This document shows positions 16,677-25,476 of a stretch of 64,000 bases of DNA, one piece after another. The stretch's first letter is position 1. Each line of letters begins with the position of its first letter. Origin of the DNA: Pseudopontixanthobacter vadosimaris (GTDB taxonomy: Bacteria; Pseudomonadota; Alphaproteobacteria; Sphingomonadales; Sphingomonadaceae); contig NZ_JABASZ010000002.1 in NCBI RefSeq assembly GCF_012979275.1, positions 33,825 to 97,824 of the forward strand, in the 5' to 3' direction. The notes under the pieces are model-generated. The model was not told the DNA's origin. It saw nothing but the letters and a program-made list of their open reading frames with translations, and did not search any database. The position numbers were made by a program, and so were the translations under genes.

Positions 16677-17942
16677 TTACTGATTCATGGTCGCGAAGAA
16701 ATCCTCGTTGGTCTTGGAATCCTTCATCTTGTCGAGCAGGAATTCCATCGAATCGATGGTGCCCATCTGCATGAGGATGCGGCGCAGCACCCACATCTTC
16801 GACAGCTTGTCCTTCTCGACCAGCAGTTCTTCCTTCCGGGTTCCGGACTTGCCCACATCCAGCGCCGGGAAGATGCGCTTGTCCGCAACCTTGCGGTCGA
16901 GCACGATTTCCGAATTGCCGGTGCCCTTGAATTCCTCGAAGATCACCTCGTCCATCCGGCTGCCGGTATCGATCAGCGCGGTGGCGATGATGGAGAGCGA
17001 ACCGCCTTCCTCGATATTGCGGGCCGCGCCGAAGAAGCGCTTGGGGCGCTGCAAGGCATTGGCATCGACGCCGCCGGTCAGCACCTTGCCGCTGGAAGGG
17101 ACCACCGTGTTGTAGGCACGGCCCAGGCGGGTGATGGAATCGAGCAGGATGACCACGTCCTTCTTGTGCTCGACCAGACGCTTGGCCTTCTCGATCACCA
17201 TTTCGGCCACCTGCACGTGGCGCTGCGCGGGTTCGTCGAAGGTGGAGGAGATGACCTCGCCCTTCACGCTGCGCTGCATGTCGGTGACTTCCTCCGGCCG
17301 TTCATCGACCAGCAGCACCAGCAGGAACACTTCGGGATGATTGTCGGTGATCGCCTTGGCGATGTTCTGCAGCAGCACGGTCTTGCCGGTGCGCGGCGGC
17401 GCGACGATCAGCGCGCGCTGGCCCTTGCCCTGCGGGCTGATAATATCGATCACCCGCGCGCTCTTGTCCTTTTCCGTGGGATCGAGCGTGTCGAGCGACA
17501 GTTTCTCATCCGGATAGAGCGGCGTGAGATTGTCGAAATTGGTCCGCAGACGCACCTGGTCGGGATCGTCGTAATTGACCTTCGTCAGCTTGGTCAGCGC
17601 GAAATAGCGTTCGCCCTCGCGGGGCGCGCGGATCTGGCCTTCGACCGTATCGCCGGTGCGCAGACCCCATTTGCGGACCTGGTTCGGCGACAGATAGATA
17701 TCGTCGGGACCGGCGAGGTAATTCGCTTCCGGGCTGCGGAGGAAGCCAAAACCATCGGACATCACCTCAATGGTGCCGATGCCCATGATGTCCTCTTCAT
17801 ATTCCTCATCCTCCGCCAGTTCGCGCAGGATGCAGAACATCAGATCCTGTCGGCGCATGGTGGAAGCGCCCTCGACGCCGAGGTCTTCCGCCATCTGCAC
17901 GAGATCGGCGGGCGGTTTCTGTTTCAAATCCTTGAGATGCAT
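16677..17942 (-). CDS. rho: Transcription termination factor Rho
   Basis: A 421-residue hexameric RNA helicase. The N-terminal RNA-binding domain includes [18 protein letters not shown] (about 68-85), followed by the ATPase core with Walker A PPRTGKT (about 180), Walker [11 protein letters not shown] and a Q/R-loop region through GGVDANAL. The length is standard. A 165-bp leader (17943-18107) separates it from hemJ. Rho genes are often autoregulated by leader attenuation, but I see no definite structure there. The clustering with hemE and hemJ near oriC is common in alphaproteobacteria. Confidence 0.98.
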   Translation of the reverse strand: MHLKDLKQKPPADLVQMAEDLGVEGASTMRRQDLMFCILRELAEDEEYEEDIMGIGTIEVMSDGFGFLRSPEANYLAGPDDIYLSPNQVRKWGLRTGDTVEGQIRAPREGERYFALTKLTKVNYDDPDQVRLRTNFDNLTPLYPDEKLSLDTLDPTEKDKSARVIDIISPQGKGQRALIVAPPRTGKTVLLQNIAKAITDNHPEVFLLVLLVDERPEEVTDMQRSVKGEVISSTFDEPAQRHVQVAEMVIEKAKRLVEHKKDVVILLDSITRLGRAYNTVVPSSGKVLTGGVDANALQRPKRFFGAARNIEEGGSLSIIATALIDTGSRMDEVIFEEFKGTGNSEIVLDRKVADKRIFPALDVGKSGTRKEELLVEKDKLSKMWVLRRILMQMGTIDSMEFLLDKMKDSKTNEDFFATMNQ

Positions 17943-18107
17943 AGATATTTTCCAGACAGGAGAATGCGGGCCGGCGGGTCGTGGGGCTTGGGGAAAGCGA
18001 ACCCGGGAACAGCGCCGCAGGCGCGAACTCCCTATCCGGATCGGCTGCGGAACTACGCCGCAGCAAGGCTTCGGTCAATCCACTTTGCAGATAGCGGCTG
18101 CTGCCCG

Positions 18108-18551
18108 TCAGAACGGCTTGACGATCACCAGCACCACGATCAGCGCCACGGCAGCGGCCGGCACCTCGCCCCACAGGCGCAGGGCCTTCTCGGTCAGTGG
18201 CCGCGCGCCGCCCGCCATCTTCCGCGCCACGCCCGTCAGCCATCCGTGATAGGCCGTCAGCAGGATTACCAGCAGCAGCTTGGCATGGAACCAGCCTTGC
18301 TCGAACGCACCGATCGTCACGGCCAGGATCAGTCCGAGCACCCAGACGACGATCAGGCTGGGGATCAGGATCATCTTGCGCAGGGTGCGCCCGCGCGATG
18401 CCCACAGCGCCTCCTCGTCCGACCCGGCGGGCGCTGCATGCATGTAGATCAGCTGGCGCGGCAGAATAAACAGGCCCGCCATCCAAAAGATGACGAAGAT
18501 GAGGTGACCGGCCTTCAGCCAGAAATAAAGCATGGCGAGAATTTCCTGCAT
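18108..18551 (-). CDS. hemJ: Protoporphyrinogen oxidase HemJ (CopD-like membrane protein)
   Basis: A 147-residue membrane protein with four hydrophobic segments (about 8-28, 58-80, 85-104, 125-145). The first contains KAGHLIFVIFWMAGLF, whose His is conserved in HemJ. It would oxidise protoporphyrinogen IX to protoporphyrin IX in the inner membrane in place of HemG/HemY. Placement directly downstream of hemE, in the same orientation with a 75-bp gap, supports a haem-synthesis role. The alternative label is a copper-resistance CopD domain protein, but length and context favour HemJ. Confidence 0.88.
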   Translation of the reverse strand: MQEILAMLYFWLKAGHLIFVIFWMAGLFILPRQLIYMHAAPAGSDEEALWASRGRTLRKMILIPSLIVVWVLGLILAVTIGAFEQGWFHAKLLLVILLTAYHGWLTGVARKMAGGARPLTEKALRLWGEVPAAAVALIVVLVIVKPF

Positions 18552-18626
18552 GCTGGCCGTTTACGCAAGACGGCGCCGCAGCGCCAGCAATTCCATCGGA
18601 TTGGAGATAAGGGCTGCACGGCGGCG

Positions 18627-19652
18627 CTACCCTCGCCAGCCGCGCACCTTGTCGACCAGCCTTTCGACATGGGCGATGGGCGTGCGACGGTCGATCCCGT
18701 GGCCGAGGTTGAACACATGCGGACGCCCGGCAAAAGCGCGCAGGATCGTGTCGATCCGCTCTTCCAGCGCCCGCCCGCCGGCGAGCAGCAGCAGCGGGTC
18801 GAGATTGCCCTGCAGCGGCATGGCGGCCGGCAGGTGGCGCGCCGCCCATTCCGGGTCGATGGTCTCGTCCACCCCCAGGGCATCGACTCCCGTTTCCGCG
18901 GCATAGAGCGGCAATTTCTCGCCCGCGCCTTTGGGAAAGCCGATGATCGGCAGATCGGGATGCAGGCCGCGCAAGCGCTCGACGATGCGCGCATTGGGGG
19001 CGACGACCCAGCGGCGGAATTCATCGGGCGCCAGGCTGCCAGCCCAGCTGTCGAACAATTGCACCGCTTCCGCGCCCGCTTTCACCTGTCCGGAGAGATA
19101 TTCCACCGTCAGATCGCCCACCGCGTCCAGGATCGCCTGCATCCGCGCAGGGTCGCGATAGGCGAGCGCCCGCGCATCGTGCTGGTCGCGGCTGCCTTCG
19201 CCCGCGATCATGTAGGTGGCCACGGTCCAGGGGCTTCCGGCAAAACCCAGCAGCGTCGTCCCGGGTGCGAGCAGGCTGCGGACCCTGGCCACGGTGGCAT
19301 AGATCGCCTCGAGTCGCTCTGGCACCGCTTCAAGGGCATCCAGCGTGGTTTCCAGCAGGGTGGGGGACAGGCGCGGTCCTTCCCCGGCGAGAAATTCCAG
19401 CTTCTGCCCCATGGCATGAGGCACGATCAATATGTCCGAAAACAGGATGGCCCCGTCGAAACCGAAGCGCCGGATCGGCTGCACGGTCACTTCCGCCGCT
19501 GCTTCGGCATCGTAGCAGAGGTCGAGAAAGCCGCCCTTGTCGGCGCGCAGAGCGCGGTATTCCGGCAGATAGCGGCCCGCCTGCCGCATGAGCCACAGCG
19601 GCACGCGATCGGCGCGATGTCCGCGCAAGGTGTCGAGAAGAAGACCGGGCAT
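18627..19652 (-). CDS. hemE: Uroporphyrinogen decarboxylase
   Basis: A 341-residue enzyme that decarboxylates uroporphyrinogen III to coproporphyrinogen III. The N-terminal signature PLWLMRQAGRYLPEYR is intact (about residues 18-33), and the second signature region, GFAGSPWTVATYMIAG, is near residue 135. The start at 19652 has AGGAAC upstream. The gene's 5' end forms the left border of the presumed origin of replication and points away from it, the arrangement known from Caulobacter and Rickettsia. Confidence 0.97.
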   Translation of the reverse strand: MPGLLLDTLRGHRADRVPLWLMRQAGRYLPEYRALRADKGGFLDLCYDAEAAAEVTVQPIRRFGFDGAILFSDILIVPHAMGQKLEFLAGEGPRLSPTLLETTLDALEAVPERLEAIYATVARVRSLLAPGTTLLGFAGSPWTVATYMIAGEGSRDQHDARALAYRDPARMQAILDAVGDLTVEYLSGQVKAGAEAVQLFDSWAGSLAPDEFRRWVVAPNARIVERLRGLHPDLPIIGFPKGAGEKLPLYAAETGVDALGVDETIDPEWAARHLPAAMPLQGNLDPLLLLAGGRALEERIDTILRAFAGRPHVFNLGHGIDRRTPIAHVERLVDKVRGWRG

Positions 19653-19666
19653 CTCGGTTCCTGTCC

Positions 19667-19696
19667 AAAATAATAAAGAGTCTTAAAAGGATTGTT
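19667..19696. other. AT-rich candidate DNA-unwinding element
   Basis: About 24 of 30 bases are A or T, the most AT-rich stretch in the origin gap. It lies just outside the hemE start and 16 bp from the first DnaA-like box (19712-19720). Assignment as the unwinding element is inferred from composition and position. Confidence 0.6.
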
Positions 19697-19944
19697 GGAG
19701 TCTGTTGGCCCTGTGGAAAGCGGGGACGAAGCGGCTCTGCCCGAATTCTCCCCGGCTGAACAGGGGGCTTGCCGGTCTGCGAATCCTGCCCTCGCTTGAG
19801 TCAAACCGGAACTGTCCACGCTGTCCACAGCCTGTGGGCAAGCCAGCGAACCTGTCCACAACCAGACGGCAGAGACGCCGGTAGCGGGCATGAAATCGGC
19901 CCTTCCGCTTGTCCACGCCCCTGTCCCGTGGTTTATACCGACAA

Positions 19945-19953
19945 TTATCCACA
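19945..19953 (+). promoter_or_regulatory. Perfect DnaA box
   Basis: TTATCCACA, identical to the canonical DnaA box, followed by a run of seven G. It lies 65 bp upstream of the ppsR start. Confidence 0.85.
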
Positions 19954-20017
19954 GGGGGGGTGGGCCCGATGCCTGCGCCCATGCGCTGCCCGGTGCGCCG
20001 AGCGGGAGGCACGAGGT

Positions 20018-20932
20018 ATGCAGCAGGAATTGCCCATGCATGACAACCAGCCAGTTGCGGGCGAAGCGGTCGCGGAGGATACGGCCGCGGGAAAGACTCA
20101 CCTCCATTTGCTGTCCGATTCCACCGGCGAGACGCTGGAGATGATCGCCAACGCCGCTCTCGCCCAGTTCGAAGATGCGGATGTCATCCGGCATTTCTGG
20201 CCCATGGTGCGCTCGCGCCAGCATCTCGACCGGATCGTCAGCGACCTCGCCGCCAACAGGGGGCTGGTGCTGTTCACGCTGGTGAATACCGAAACGCGCG
20301 AGGCGCTTGAAGCGCATTGCCGCCGCCTCGGCCTGCCCGCCGTCCCGGTGCTCGACCGGGTGACCGAGGCGCTGGAGGCGCAATTGGGGCAGGAGGCGCA
20401 TGGCCGCCCCGGACGCCAGCATCTGATGGACGAGGCCTATTTCCAGCGGGTGGAGGCCATCCAGTTCACCATTGCTCATGATGACGGCATCGCCTGGGAG
20501 GAATGGGAGGAGGCGGAAATGGTGCTGGCCGGAGTATCGCGCACTTCGAAGACCCCGACGAGCATCTATCTCGCCAATCGCGGCTACCGGGTCGCCAATA
20601 TTCCGATCGTGCCGGAAAGCCCGCCGCCAAGAGCCCTGTACGGCCTGCGCAAGCCGCTGGTCGTCGGCCTGACCACCTCGCCCGACCGGCTGGTGCAGAT
20701 CCGCCGCAATCGCCTGCTGACGCTGAACGAGCGCACCGAAACCGCCTATGTCGATAATGACAGCGTGACCGAGGAACTGCGCTACGCCCGTCGCATGTTC
20801 GCCGACAATGGCTGGCCGGTGATCGATGTCAGCCGCCGCTCGATCGAGGAAACCGCGGCCGCCATCATCAAGATCTACAACGAACGTCGCCGCAACGACC
20901 GGCAGGGCGAGACCGGAACCAAGCCGATATGA
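20018..20932 (+). CDS. ppsR: Pyruvate, water (PEP synthase) dikinase regulatory protein, DUF299 kinase/phosphorylase
   Basis: A 304-residue DUF299 protein. The family phosphorylates and dephosphorylates PEP synthase or pyruvate phosphate dikinase with ADP and Pi. HLLSDSTGETLEMI starts the domain, and the P-loop-like GVSRTSKTPTS is at about residues 178-188, followed by SIYLANRGY. I choose the ATG at 20018, with GGGAGG 8 bp upstream. The ATG at 20036 is a near alternative, and codons further upstream run through oriC and are unlikely to be translated. It is the first gene right of the origin. Its target dikinase is not in the window, so PEP synthase versus PPDK cannot be decided. Confidence 0.93.
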   Translation: MQQELPMHDNQPVAGEAVAEDTAAGKTHLHLLSDSTGETLEMIANAALAQFEDADVIRHFWPMVRSRQHLDRIVSDLAANRGLVLFTLVNTETREALEAHCRRLGLPAVPVLDRVTEALEAQLGQEAHGRPGRQHLMDEAYFQRVEAIQFTIAHDDGIAWEEWEEAEMVLAGVSRTSKTPTSIYLANRGYRVANIPIVPESPPPRALYGLRKPLVVGLTTSPDRLVQIRRNRLLTLNERTETAYVDNDSVTEELRYARRMFADNGWPVIDVSRRSIEETAAAIIKIYNERRRNDRQGETGTKPI

Positions 20933-20951
20933 CGATTTCGGCAAGCTGAGC

Positions 20952-21536
20952 ATGCTCGTACTCGCCTCTAGAAGCGCGTCGCGGCAGGAGATGCTGCGGG
21001 CGGCCGGTGTCGCCTTCGAAGCAGTCCCTGCCGATGTGGATGAACGTGCGGTAGAAGCCCGGCTCGGCAATTCCAGTGCTGCCGAGATAGCCACCGTGCT
21101 GGCAGTGGAAAAAGCCCGCAGCGCCGCGCTGCGCCTACCGGGGCGGCTGGTCCTTGGCAGCGACTCCCTGGTCAGCGTCGCCGGCAGGCGGTTCGACAAG
21201 CCGTCGAGCCGGGCGGAGGCAGCCGACCATCTGCGCTTCTTTTCGGGCAGGCTGATGCATCTGCACAGCGCGGCCGCCCTGCTGCGCGATGGAGCGACAA
21301 TCTGGACGCATGGCGCGCTGGCAGAATTGCAGGTGCGGCAATTGTCGGAAAATTTCATCGCGGGCTATCTCGATGGGGAATGGCCGGCGATCGGGCATTG
21401 TGCGGGTGCTTTCCGCATCGAGGGACCGGGCGTGCAATTGTTCGCCGACATTCGCGGCGACATGTTCACCGTGCTGGGCATGCCGCTGGTGCCGGTGCTC
21501 GCCGCCTTGCGGGCAGAAGGAGTTCTGCCCGCATGA
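20952..21536 (+). CDS. maf: Maf-like nucleoside triphosphate pyrophosphatase
   Basis: A 194-residue Maf protein, a house-cleaning enzyme that hydrolyses non-canonical nucleotides such as m7GTP, dTTP or UTP. The N-terminal LASRSASRQEML (about 4-15) and the central GSDSLV (about 70) are the family motifs. The second reads S in place of the more common T-V, closer to the YceF type, so substrate class is open. The ATG at 20952 gives the expected N-terminus, although its ribosome binding site is weak; translation may couple to ppsR 19 bp upstream. The stop overlaps aroE by 4 bp. Confidence 0.92.
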   Translation: MLVLASRSASRQEMLRAAGVAFEAVPADVDERAVEARLGNSSAAEIATVLAVEKARSAALRLPGRLVLGSDSLVSVAGRRFDKPSSRAEAADHLRFFSGRLMHLHSAAALLRDGATIWTHGALAELQVRQLSENFIAGYLDGEWPAIGHCAGAFRIEGPGVQLFADIRGDMFTVLGMPLVPVLAALRAEGVLPA

Positions 21537-22390
21537 GACGCCCCTTCGCAGAGGTGATCGGCAGTCCGATCCACCAGTCCCGATCACCCGCCATCCACAA
21601 TTTCTGGCTGGAGCGCGCGGGCATCGACGCCGGATATGGGGCCACGGAAATGATGCCGGAGAGACTGACGGAATATTTTTCCGTCCGCCGCGCAGATGTG
21701 AATTGGCGCGGCTGCAATGTCACCATGCCCCTGAAGCAGGCAGTGCTGCCGCTCTGCGACCGGCTCGATCCGCTGGCGCGGAAAATCGGGGCGGTGAACA
21801 CGATCGTTCGCGGACCGGACGGCAGCCTCACCGGCCACAATACCGACGCCGCCGGATTCCTGGAACCGCTAGCCGCCGATCTGCGCCAGCCCCATCTTTT
21901 CCGCATGGCGCGCATCCTGGGCACGGGAGGCGCTGCGCGCGCCATCGTCGCCGCGCTGGCAGACCGGAACTTCACGCTGGTGCTTGCCGGACGCGATCCG
22001 GCGAAGGCGCGGGCGCTGCTGGACGAATTGGCACCCGGCGGCGATCACCATGCGGTGCCGCTGTCGCATTTCGCCGGGGCTACCGATTTCTCCTTCGACG
22101 ATCGCAGCCAGCTTCTCGACCTGGTGGTCAATGCCAGCCCGCTCGGCATGATCGGTCAGCCGCCGCTCGACTTTCACTTCTCGCACGCACCGCCGGGCAG
22201 TATCGTCTATGACATCGTCACCAGCCCGCCGCGCACGCCCTTCCTTGAGCAAGGCGCGGCGGCCGGCTTTCGAACAGTTGACGGATTGTCGATGCTGATC
22301 GGGCAGGCGGCGGCGGCTTTCGCCCTGTTCTTCGGGCAGGCGCCCGATCGCACGACCGATGGCGATCTGTGCGCGATGCTGGCGGCATGA
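21533..22390 (+). CDS. aroE: Shikimate dehydrogenase
   Basis: A 285-residue NADPH-dependent enzyme that reduces 3-dehydroshikimate. Shikimate-binding Ser residues are in HQSRSPAIHN (about 14-23), the catalytic Lys in NVTMPLKQ and Asp in NTDAAG, and the NADP fold begins LGTGGAARAI. The length is normal. The ATG at 21533 overlaps the maf stop (ATGA) and its own stop overlaps coaE in the same way, so maf-aroE-coaE are translationally coupled. Codons upstream of 21533 in the same frame belong to maf read in another frame. Confidence 0.97.
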   Translation: MRRPFAEVIGSPIHQSRSPAIHNFWLERAGIDAGYGATEMMPERLTEYFSVRRADVNWRGCNVTMPLKQAVLPLCDRLDPLARKIGAVNTIVRGPDGSLTGHNTDAAGFLEPLAADLRQPHLFRMARILGTGGAARAIVAALADRNFTLVLAGRDPAKARALLDELAPGGDHHAVPLSHFAGATDFSFDDRSQLLDLVVNASPLGMIGQPPLDFHFSHAPPGSIVYDIVTSPPRTPFLEQGAAAGFRTVDGLSMLIGQAAAAFALFFGQAPDRTTDGDLCAMLAA

Positions 22391-22983
22391 GCAAGCCATG
22401 CATCCTCGGCCTCACCGGGTCCATCGGCATGGGCAAATCCACCGTTGCCGCGATGTTCGCCGCCGAAGGCGTTCCGGTCTTCGATGCCGATGCGGCGGTG
22501 CGCGCCATGCAGGGCCGGGGCGGCGCGCTGATTCCGCAGATCGAGGCTGCCTTCCCCGGCAGCACGGATGCGGATGGGGTTCGCCGGGCATATCTGGGCG
22601 AACGCGTGTTCGGAAATGCCGCCGCCCTCGCCCGGTTGGAAGCCATCATCCATCCCGCCGTTGCCGCCGAACGGCAGGCCTTCCTGCTGGAACATGCCGC
22701 CGCGCCGATGGTGCTGTTCGACATTCCGCTGCTGTTCGAAAGAGGCGGCGCGGATCAGGTCGACCGCATCATCGTGGTGTCCGCCCCGCCAGAGATACAG
22801 CGCGCCCGTGTGCTTGCCCGCGACGGCATGACACCGGAGAAATTCGCGCAGATACTCGCTTTGCAAATGCCCGATGCAGAGAAAAGGGCGAAGGCCGACC
22901 ACGTGATCGACACCGGCACCAGCCTCGCTGAAACGGAAGCAGCGGTGCGTCGGCTGATTGCCGGATCGAAGGGCTGCTGCTGA
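22387..22983 (+). CDS. coaE: Dephospho-CoA kinase
   Basis: A 198-residue P-loop kinase that phosphorylates dephospho-CoA, the last step of coenzyme A synthesis. Walker A GSIGMGKST is at about residues 11-19, with VFDADAAVRAM and FDIPLLFERG following as family motifs. The length is standard. The start overlaps the aroE stop by 4 bp. Position between aroE and dnaQ is the conserved alphaproteobacterial order next to the origin. Confidence 0.97.
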   Translation: MSKPCILGLTGSIGMGKSTVAAMFAAEGVPVFDADAAVRAMQGRGGALIPQIEAAFPGSTDADGVRRAYLGERVFGNAAALARLEAIIHPAVAAERQAFLLEHAAAPMVLFDIPLLFERGGADQVDRIIVVSAPPEIQRARVLARDGMTPEKFAQILALQMPDAEKRAKADHVIDTGTSLAETEAAVRRLIAGSKGCC

Positions 22984-23066
22984 GATTTGCGGCCCTGAGG
23001 CAGACCGCTTCCGTCCCCCTTTCACCGCCCTTGCCAAGACAGCGCGGCTTGGTGCTATATGATGAT

Positions 23067-23786
23067 ATGCGCCAAATCATATTCGACACCGAAACCACTG
23101 GCCTCGACCCGAAAAGCGGTGACCGGATGGTGGAAATCGGCTGCATCGAAATGGTCAACCGGGTTGCGACCGGTGCGACCTATCATTGCTATTACAATCC
23201 CGAACGCGACATGCCTGCCGGGGCCGAGGCGGTCCACGGACTGTCGGCGGTGTTCCTGTCGGACAAGCCCTTCTTCCGTGACAAGGCGGCGGAACTGATC
23301 GATTTCATCGGCGATTCGCCGCTGGTCGCGCATAATGCCGGGTTCGATTTCGGTTTCCTCAATGCGGAACTCGGCCTGTGCAACCAGCCGGCGATCTGCC
23401 TCACCCGGATGATCGATACGGTGGCGATCGCGAAAAAACGCCATCCGGGCGCAAAGCTCTCGCTCGATGCGCTCTGCTCGCGCTACGGCATCGATCGCAG
23501 CCACCGGGTGAAGCATGGCGCATTGCTCGACGCGGAATTGCTGGCGCAGGTCTATGTCGAACTGACTGGCGGGCGGCAGATCGGGCTGGAACTCGCGGCT
23601 GCGAGCTCGGCCGGGCTGCACTCCGCAGGCGCTCGCGGCGATAATGCACCGGCACCGCTCCACCGTGAGAGCGGCCGCCCTTCCCGCCCTCGCCGCGAAC
23701 CGCGCCCGCATCTGGCCAGCGCGGCGGAACTTGCGCGTCACGAAGCGTTTATAAGTCAGATGGACTCACCCCTCTGGGGTGCCTGA
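23067..23786 (+). CDS. dnaQ: DNA polymerase III epsilon subunit (3'-5' proofreading exonuclease)
   Basis: A 239-residue DEDDh exonuclease. ExoI is FDTETTGLD (about 5-13), ExoII AHNAGFDFGFL, and ExoIII HGALLDAELLA with the catalytic His. It proofreads inside the replicative polymerase; a Pro/Arg-rich C-terminal tail would bind the alpha subunit. I start at 23067 (MRQIIFDTE). An in-frame ATG at 23031 would add 12 residues that do not resemble the family. The gene follows coaE after 83 bp without a strong ribosome binding site. Confidence 0.95.
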   Translation: MRQIIFDTETTGLDPKSGDRMVEIGCIEMVNRVATGATYHCYYNPERDMPAGAEAVHGLSAVFLSDKPFFRDKAAELIDFIGDSPLVAHNAGFDFGFLNAELGLCNQPAICLTRMIDTVAIAKKRHPGAKLSLDALCSRYGIDRSHRVKHGALLDAELLAQVYVELTGGRQIGLELAAASSAGLHSAGARGDNAPAPLHRESGRPSRPRREPRPHLASAAELARHEAFISQMDSPLWGA

Positions 23787-23836
23787 ACAGCCAGGCCGAA
23801 AACACTGGGTCGCATCGTACCGAAGGAGCCTAGATT

Positions 23837-24436
23837 ATGGATATTCGCGTTTCGGGTCACCAGATGGAAACCGGCGCTGCGCTGCAGGATCACGCCTCGG
23901 ACCGACTGAACGCGATGGTCGACAAATATTTTCGTGGCGGTCTGTCTTCCCACGCCACTTTCGGCAAGGGGCCGCAAGGAGCATTTACCTGCGATATCGT
24001 CATGCATGTGCGGCAGGGACTGACGGTAAAAAGCCGCGGCGAGGCGCATGAGGCGCATCAGGCGTTCGAACAGGCGGCAGGCAAGCTGGACAAGCAATTG
24101 CGCCGTTACAAGCGGCGGCTGAAGGATCGCCACGAACAGGCGGACCACGCCATGCAGATGGAAGATGCGGCCTATACCGTTTTCGCTCCTTTCTCCGAAT
24201 CGCAGCATGACGATGCGGATGGCGCCGATGACGGCGGCCATGATGCAGAGGGTGATGCCCCGCTGATCGTCGCGGAAACGCGGGTCGACATTCCCGAAAC
24301 CAGCGTGGCGGACGCCGTCATGATGCTCGATCTGCGGGACACCGGCGCGCTCTTGTTCAAGAATGCGGGTAGCGGCCGGCACAATATGGTCTATCGGCGC
24401 GAGGACGGGTCGATCGGCTGGGTCGAACCGCAATGA
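23837..24436 (+). CDS. hpf: Ribosome hibernation-promoting factor, long form
   Basis: A 199-residue long-type HPF. It has an N-terminal S30AE/RaiA domain (about 1-110, ending LDKQLRRYKRRLKDRH), an acidic His/Asp-rich linker (about 117-140), and a C-terminal dimerisation domain (about 142-199) with VAETRVD and FKNAGSGRHNMVYRREDGSIGWVEP. Long HPF joins 70S ribosomes into inactive 100S dimers. AAGGAG lies 9 bp before the ATG. ptsN follows 127 bp downstream, the usual neighbour of hpf in proteobacteria, though rpoN is not present here. Confidence 0.95.
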   Translation: MDIRVSGHQMETGAALQDHASDRLNAMVDKYFRGGLSSHATFGKGPQGAFTCDIVMHVRQGLTVKSRGEAHEAHQAFEQAAGKLDKQLRRYKRRLKDRHEQADHAMQMEDAAYTVFAPFSESQHDDADGADDGGHDAEGDAPLIVAETRVDIPETSVADAVMMLDLRDTGALLFKNAGSGRHNMVYRREDGSIGWVEPQ

Positions 24437-24563
24437 TTGCTGCGCTGGCGGTAGAATAGCCAACCGTCGGGATAGAGCCGGCGCCGCGTTGATTTCGGCG
24501 GATGCGATCGCCCTGCGAAAGGCGCGCATCCGCGTCATGCCCGATAGTGCCTGAAGCGAGACG

Positions 24564-25025
24564 ATGACCGCGATTTTCAGACTTGTGCCCGAAGCGGTCG
24601 AAAGCGCCGCTGCAGATGAGAAGGCGGTCGTGTTGCAGCGGCTGGCGGGGCAATTTGCGGCGGCCTACGATCTGGATCAGGCAGAGATCCTGAACGATCT
24701 GCTGGCGAGGGAAGCGCTTGGCAGCACCGGCTTCGGGCGCGGCGTCGCCATTCCCCATGCCCATTCGGATGCGGTCAGCCGCCCCACGGCGGCGCTGCTG
24801 CGCCTGGAGCAGCCTGTCGATTTCGCGGCGGCGGACGGGTTGCCGGTCGATCTCGTCATCGGCCTGCTCTCTCCGAAAAATGCGGGCGTGGCGCATCTCC
24901 ACGCGCTTGCCGCGATCTCTCGCCTAGTCCGCAGCGATGCCACACATCGCGCCATGGTGGAAGCGCCCGACGCCGAAGCCCTTTACGCCCTTATCGCCAA
25001 TGCGACCGACCGCGATGCCGCCTGA
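24564..25025 (+). CDS. ptsN: PTS IIA-like nitrogen regulatory protein PtsN
   Basis: A 153-residue EIIA(Ntr) domain protein. The phosphorylated His is in GVAIPHAHSD (about residues 64-73). The protein is the last acceptor of the regulatory nitrogen PTS and usually controls potassium transport or stress kinases. GARS-like motifs are absent and the length is standard. The 3' end overlaps the thioesterase gene by 11 bp. Other PTS(Ntr) parts (ptsP, npr) are not in the window. Confidence 0.93.
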   Translation: MTAIFRLVPEAVESAAADEKAVVLQRLAGQFAAAYDLDQAEILNDLLAREALGSTGFGRGVAIPHAHSDAVSRPTAALLRLEQPVDFAAADGLPVDLVIGLLSPKNAGVAHLHALAAISRLVRSDATHRAMVEAPDAEALYALIANATDRDAA

Positions 25026-25476
25026 ACCGATCCCCGACGGCGCTTCGTCGCATTACCGGGCGCTCGAACGGCTGTATAATGCAGCGCCGGTCAACACGCT
25101 GTTTCCGTCAGAGCTGCATATTCCGGGCGAGGGGCGGTCGCGCCTGGTGTTTTCCGTTTCGGAGAATGTCTATCATGCAGCGGGCGCGGCGCATGGCACC
25201 ATCTATTTCAAGATGCTGGACGATGCGGCATTCTATGCGGCCAACACGCTGGTGACGGACAGGTTTCTTCTTACCACCAGTTTCAATCTGCATTTCACGA
25301 AGCCGGTGCGCGGGGGAAAGGTCGTGGCCGAAGGGCGCTGGGTCAGCGGGCGCAAACGGGTGCTGGTCGCTGAATCGCGGCTCACCGATGAAGATGGCGA
25401 TGAGATCGGGCGCGGTACGGGCACCTTCATGCGGTCGCGAATCGCATTGTCGGGCCTCGATGGCTATGCGCGATAA
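25015..25476 (+). CDS. PaaI-family hotdog thioesterase
   Basis: A 153-residue hotdog-fold protein with HGTIYFKMLDDAAFYAANTL (about 60-79), which resembles the HGG-x-x-x-x-L-x-D segment of PaaI acyl-CoA thioesterases. The catalytic Asp/Glu position is occupied by D, and strands SFNLHFTKPVRGGKVVAEGR follow. The substrate is unknown. The ATG at 25015 lies inside the ptsN 3' end (11-bp overlap), and the next gene begins immediately after its stop, so ptsN, this gene and the DUF1491 gene form one unit. Confidence 0.85.
   Translation: MPPEPIPDGASSHYRALERLYNAAPVNTLFPSELHIPGEGRSRLVFSVSENVYHAAGAAHGTIYFKMLDDAAFYAANTLVTDRFLLTTSFNLHFTKPVRGGKVVAEGRWVSGRKRVLVAESRLTDEDGDEIGRGTGTFMRSRIALSGLDGYAR

Larger units (their letters stand above)
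19653..20017. other. oriC: Probable chromosomal replication origin (oriC)
   Basis: A 365-bp gene-free gap between divergent hemE and ppsR. It contains an AT-rich block (19667-19696, about 80% A+T in a GC-rich genome), a perfect DnaA box TTATCCACA (19945-19953), and near matches: CTGTCCACA at 19821-19829 and 19852-19860, TTGTCCACG at 19909-19917, CTGTCCACG at 19812-19820, and on the minus strand TTGCCCACA (19833-19841) and CTTTCCACA (19712-19720). Gene strand bias switches here. The flanking order hemE / ppsR-maf-aroE-coaE-dnaQ is that of known alphaproteobacterial origins as I recall them. I see no convincing CtrA site inside it. Confidence 0.88.

Noticed and set aside
16623..19673. A 1016-codon open frame on the plus strand
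   Set aside because: It is antisense to rho, hemJ and hemE, is rich in His/Gln/Arg as expected from antisense GC-rich DNA, and has no domain.
19653..20017. CtrA sites within the origin, as in Caulobacter
   Set aside because: Only isolated TTAA (19683-19686) occurs, without a second half site at 7 bp.
19487..21358. A 623-codon open frame on the minus strand across oriC
   Set aside because: It runs through the origin and antisense to ppsR and maf, with Ser/Arg/Ala composition typical of a shadow frame.
22900..22905. CACGTG as a further parS candidate (also at 17214-17219)
   Set aside because: The arms around these hexamers do not resemble parS; they lie in coaE and rho coding sequence.
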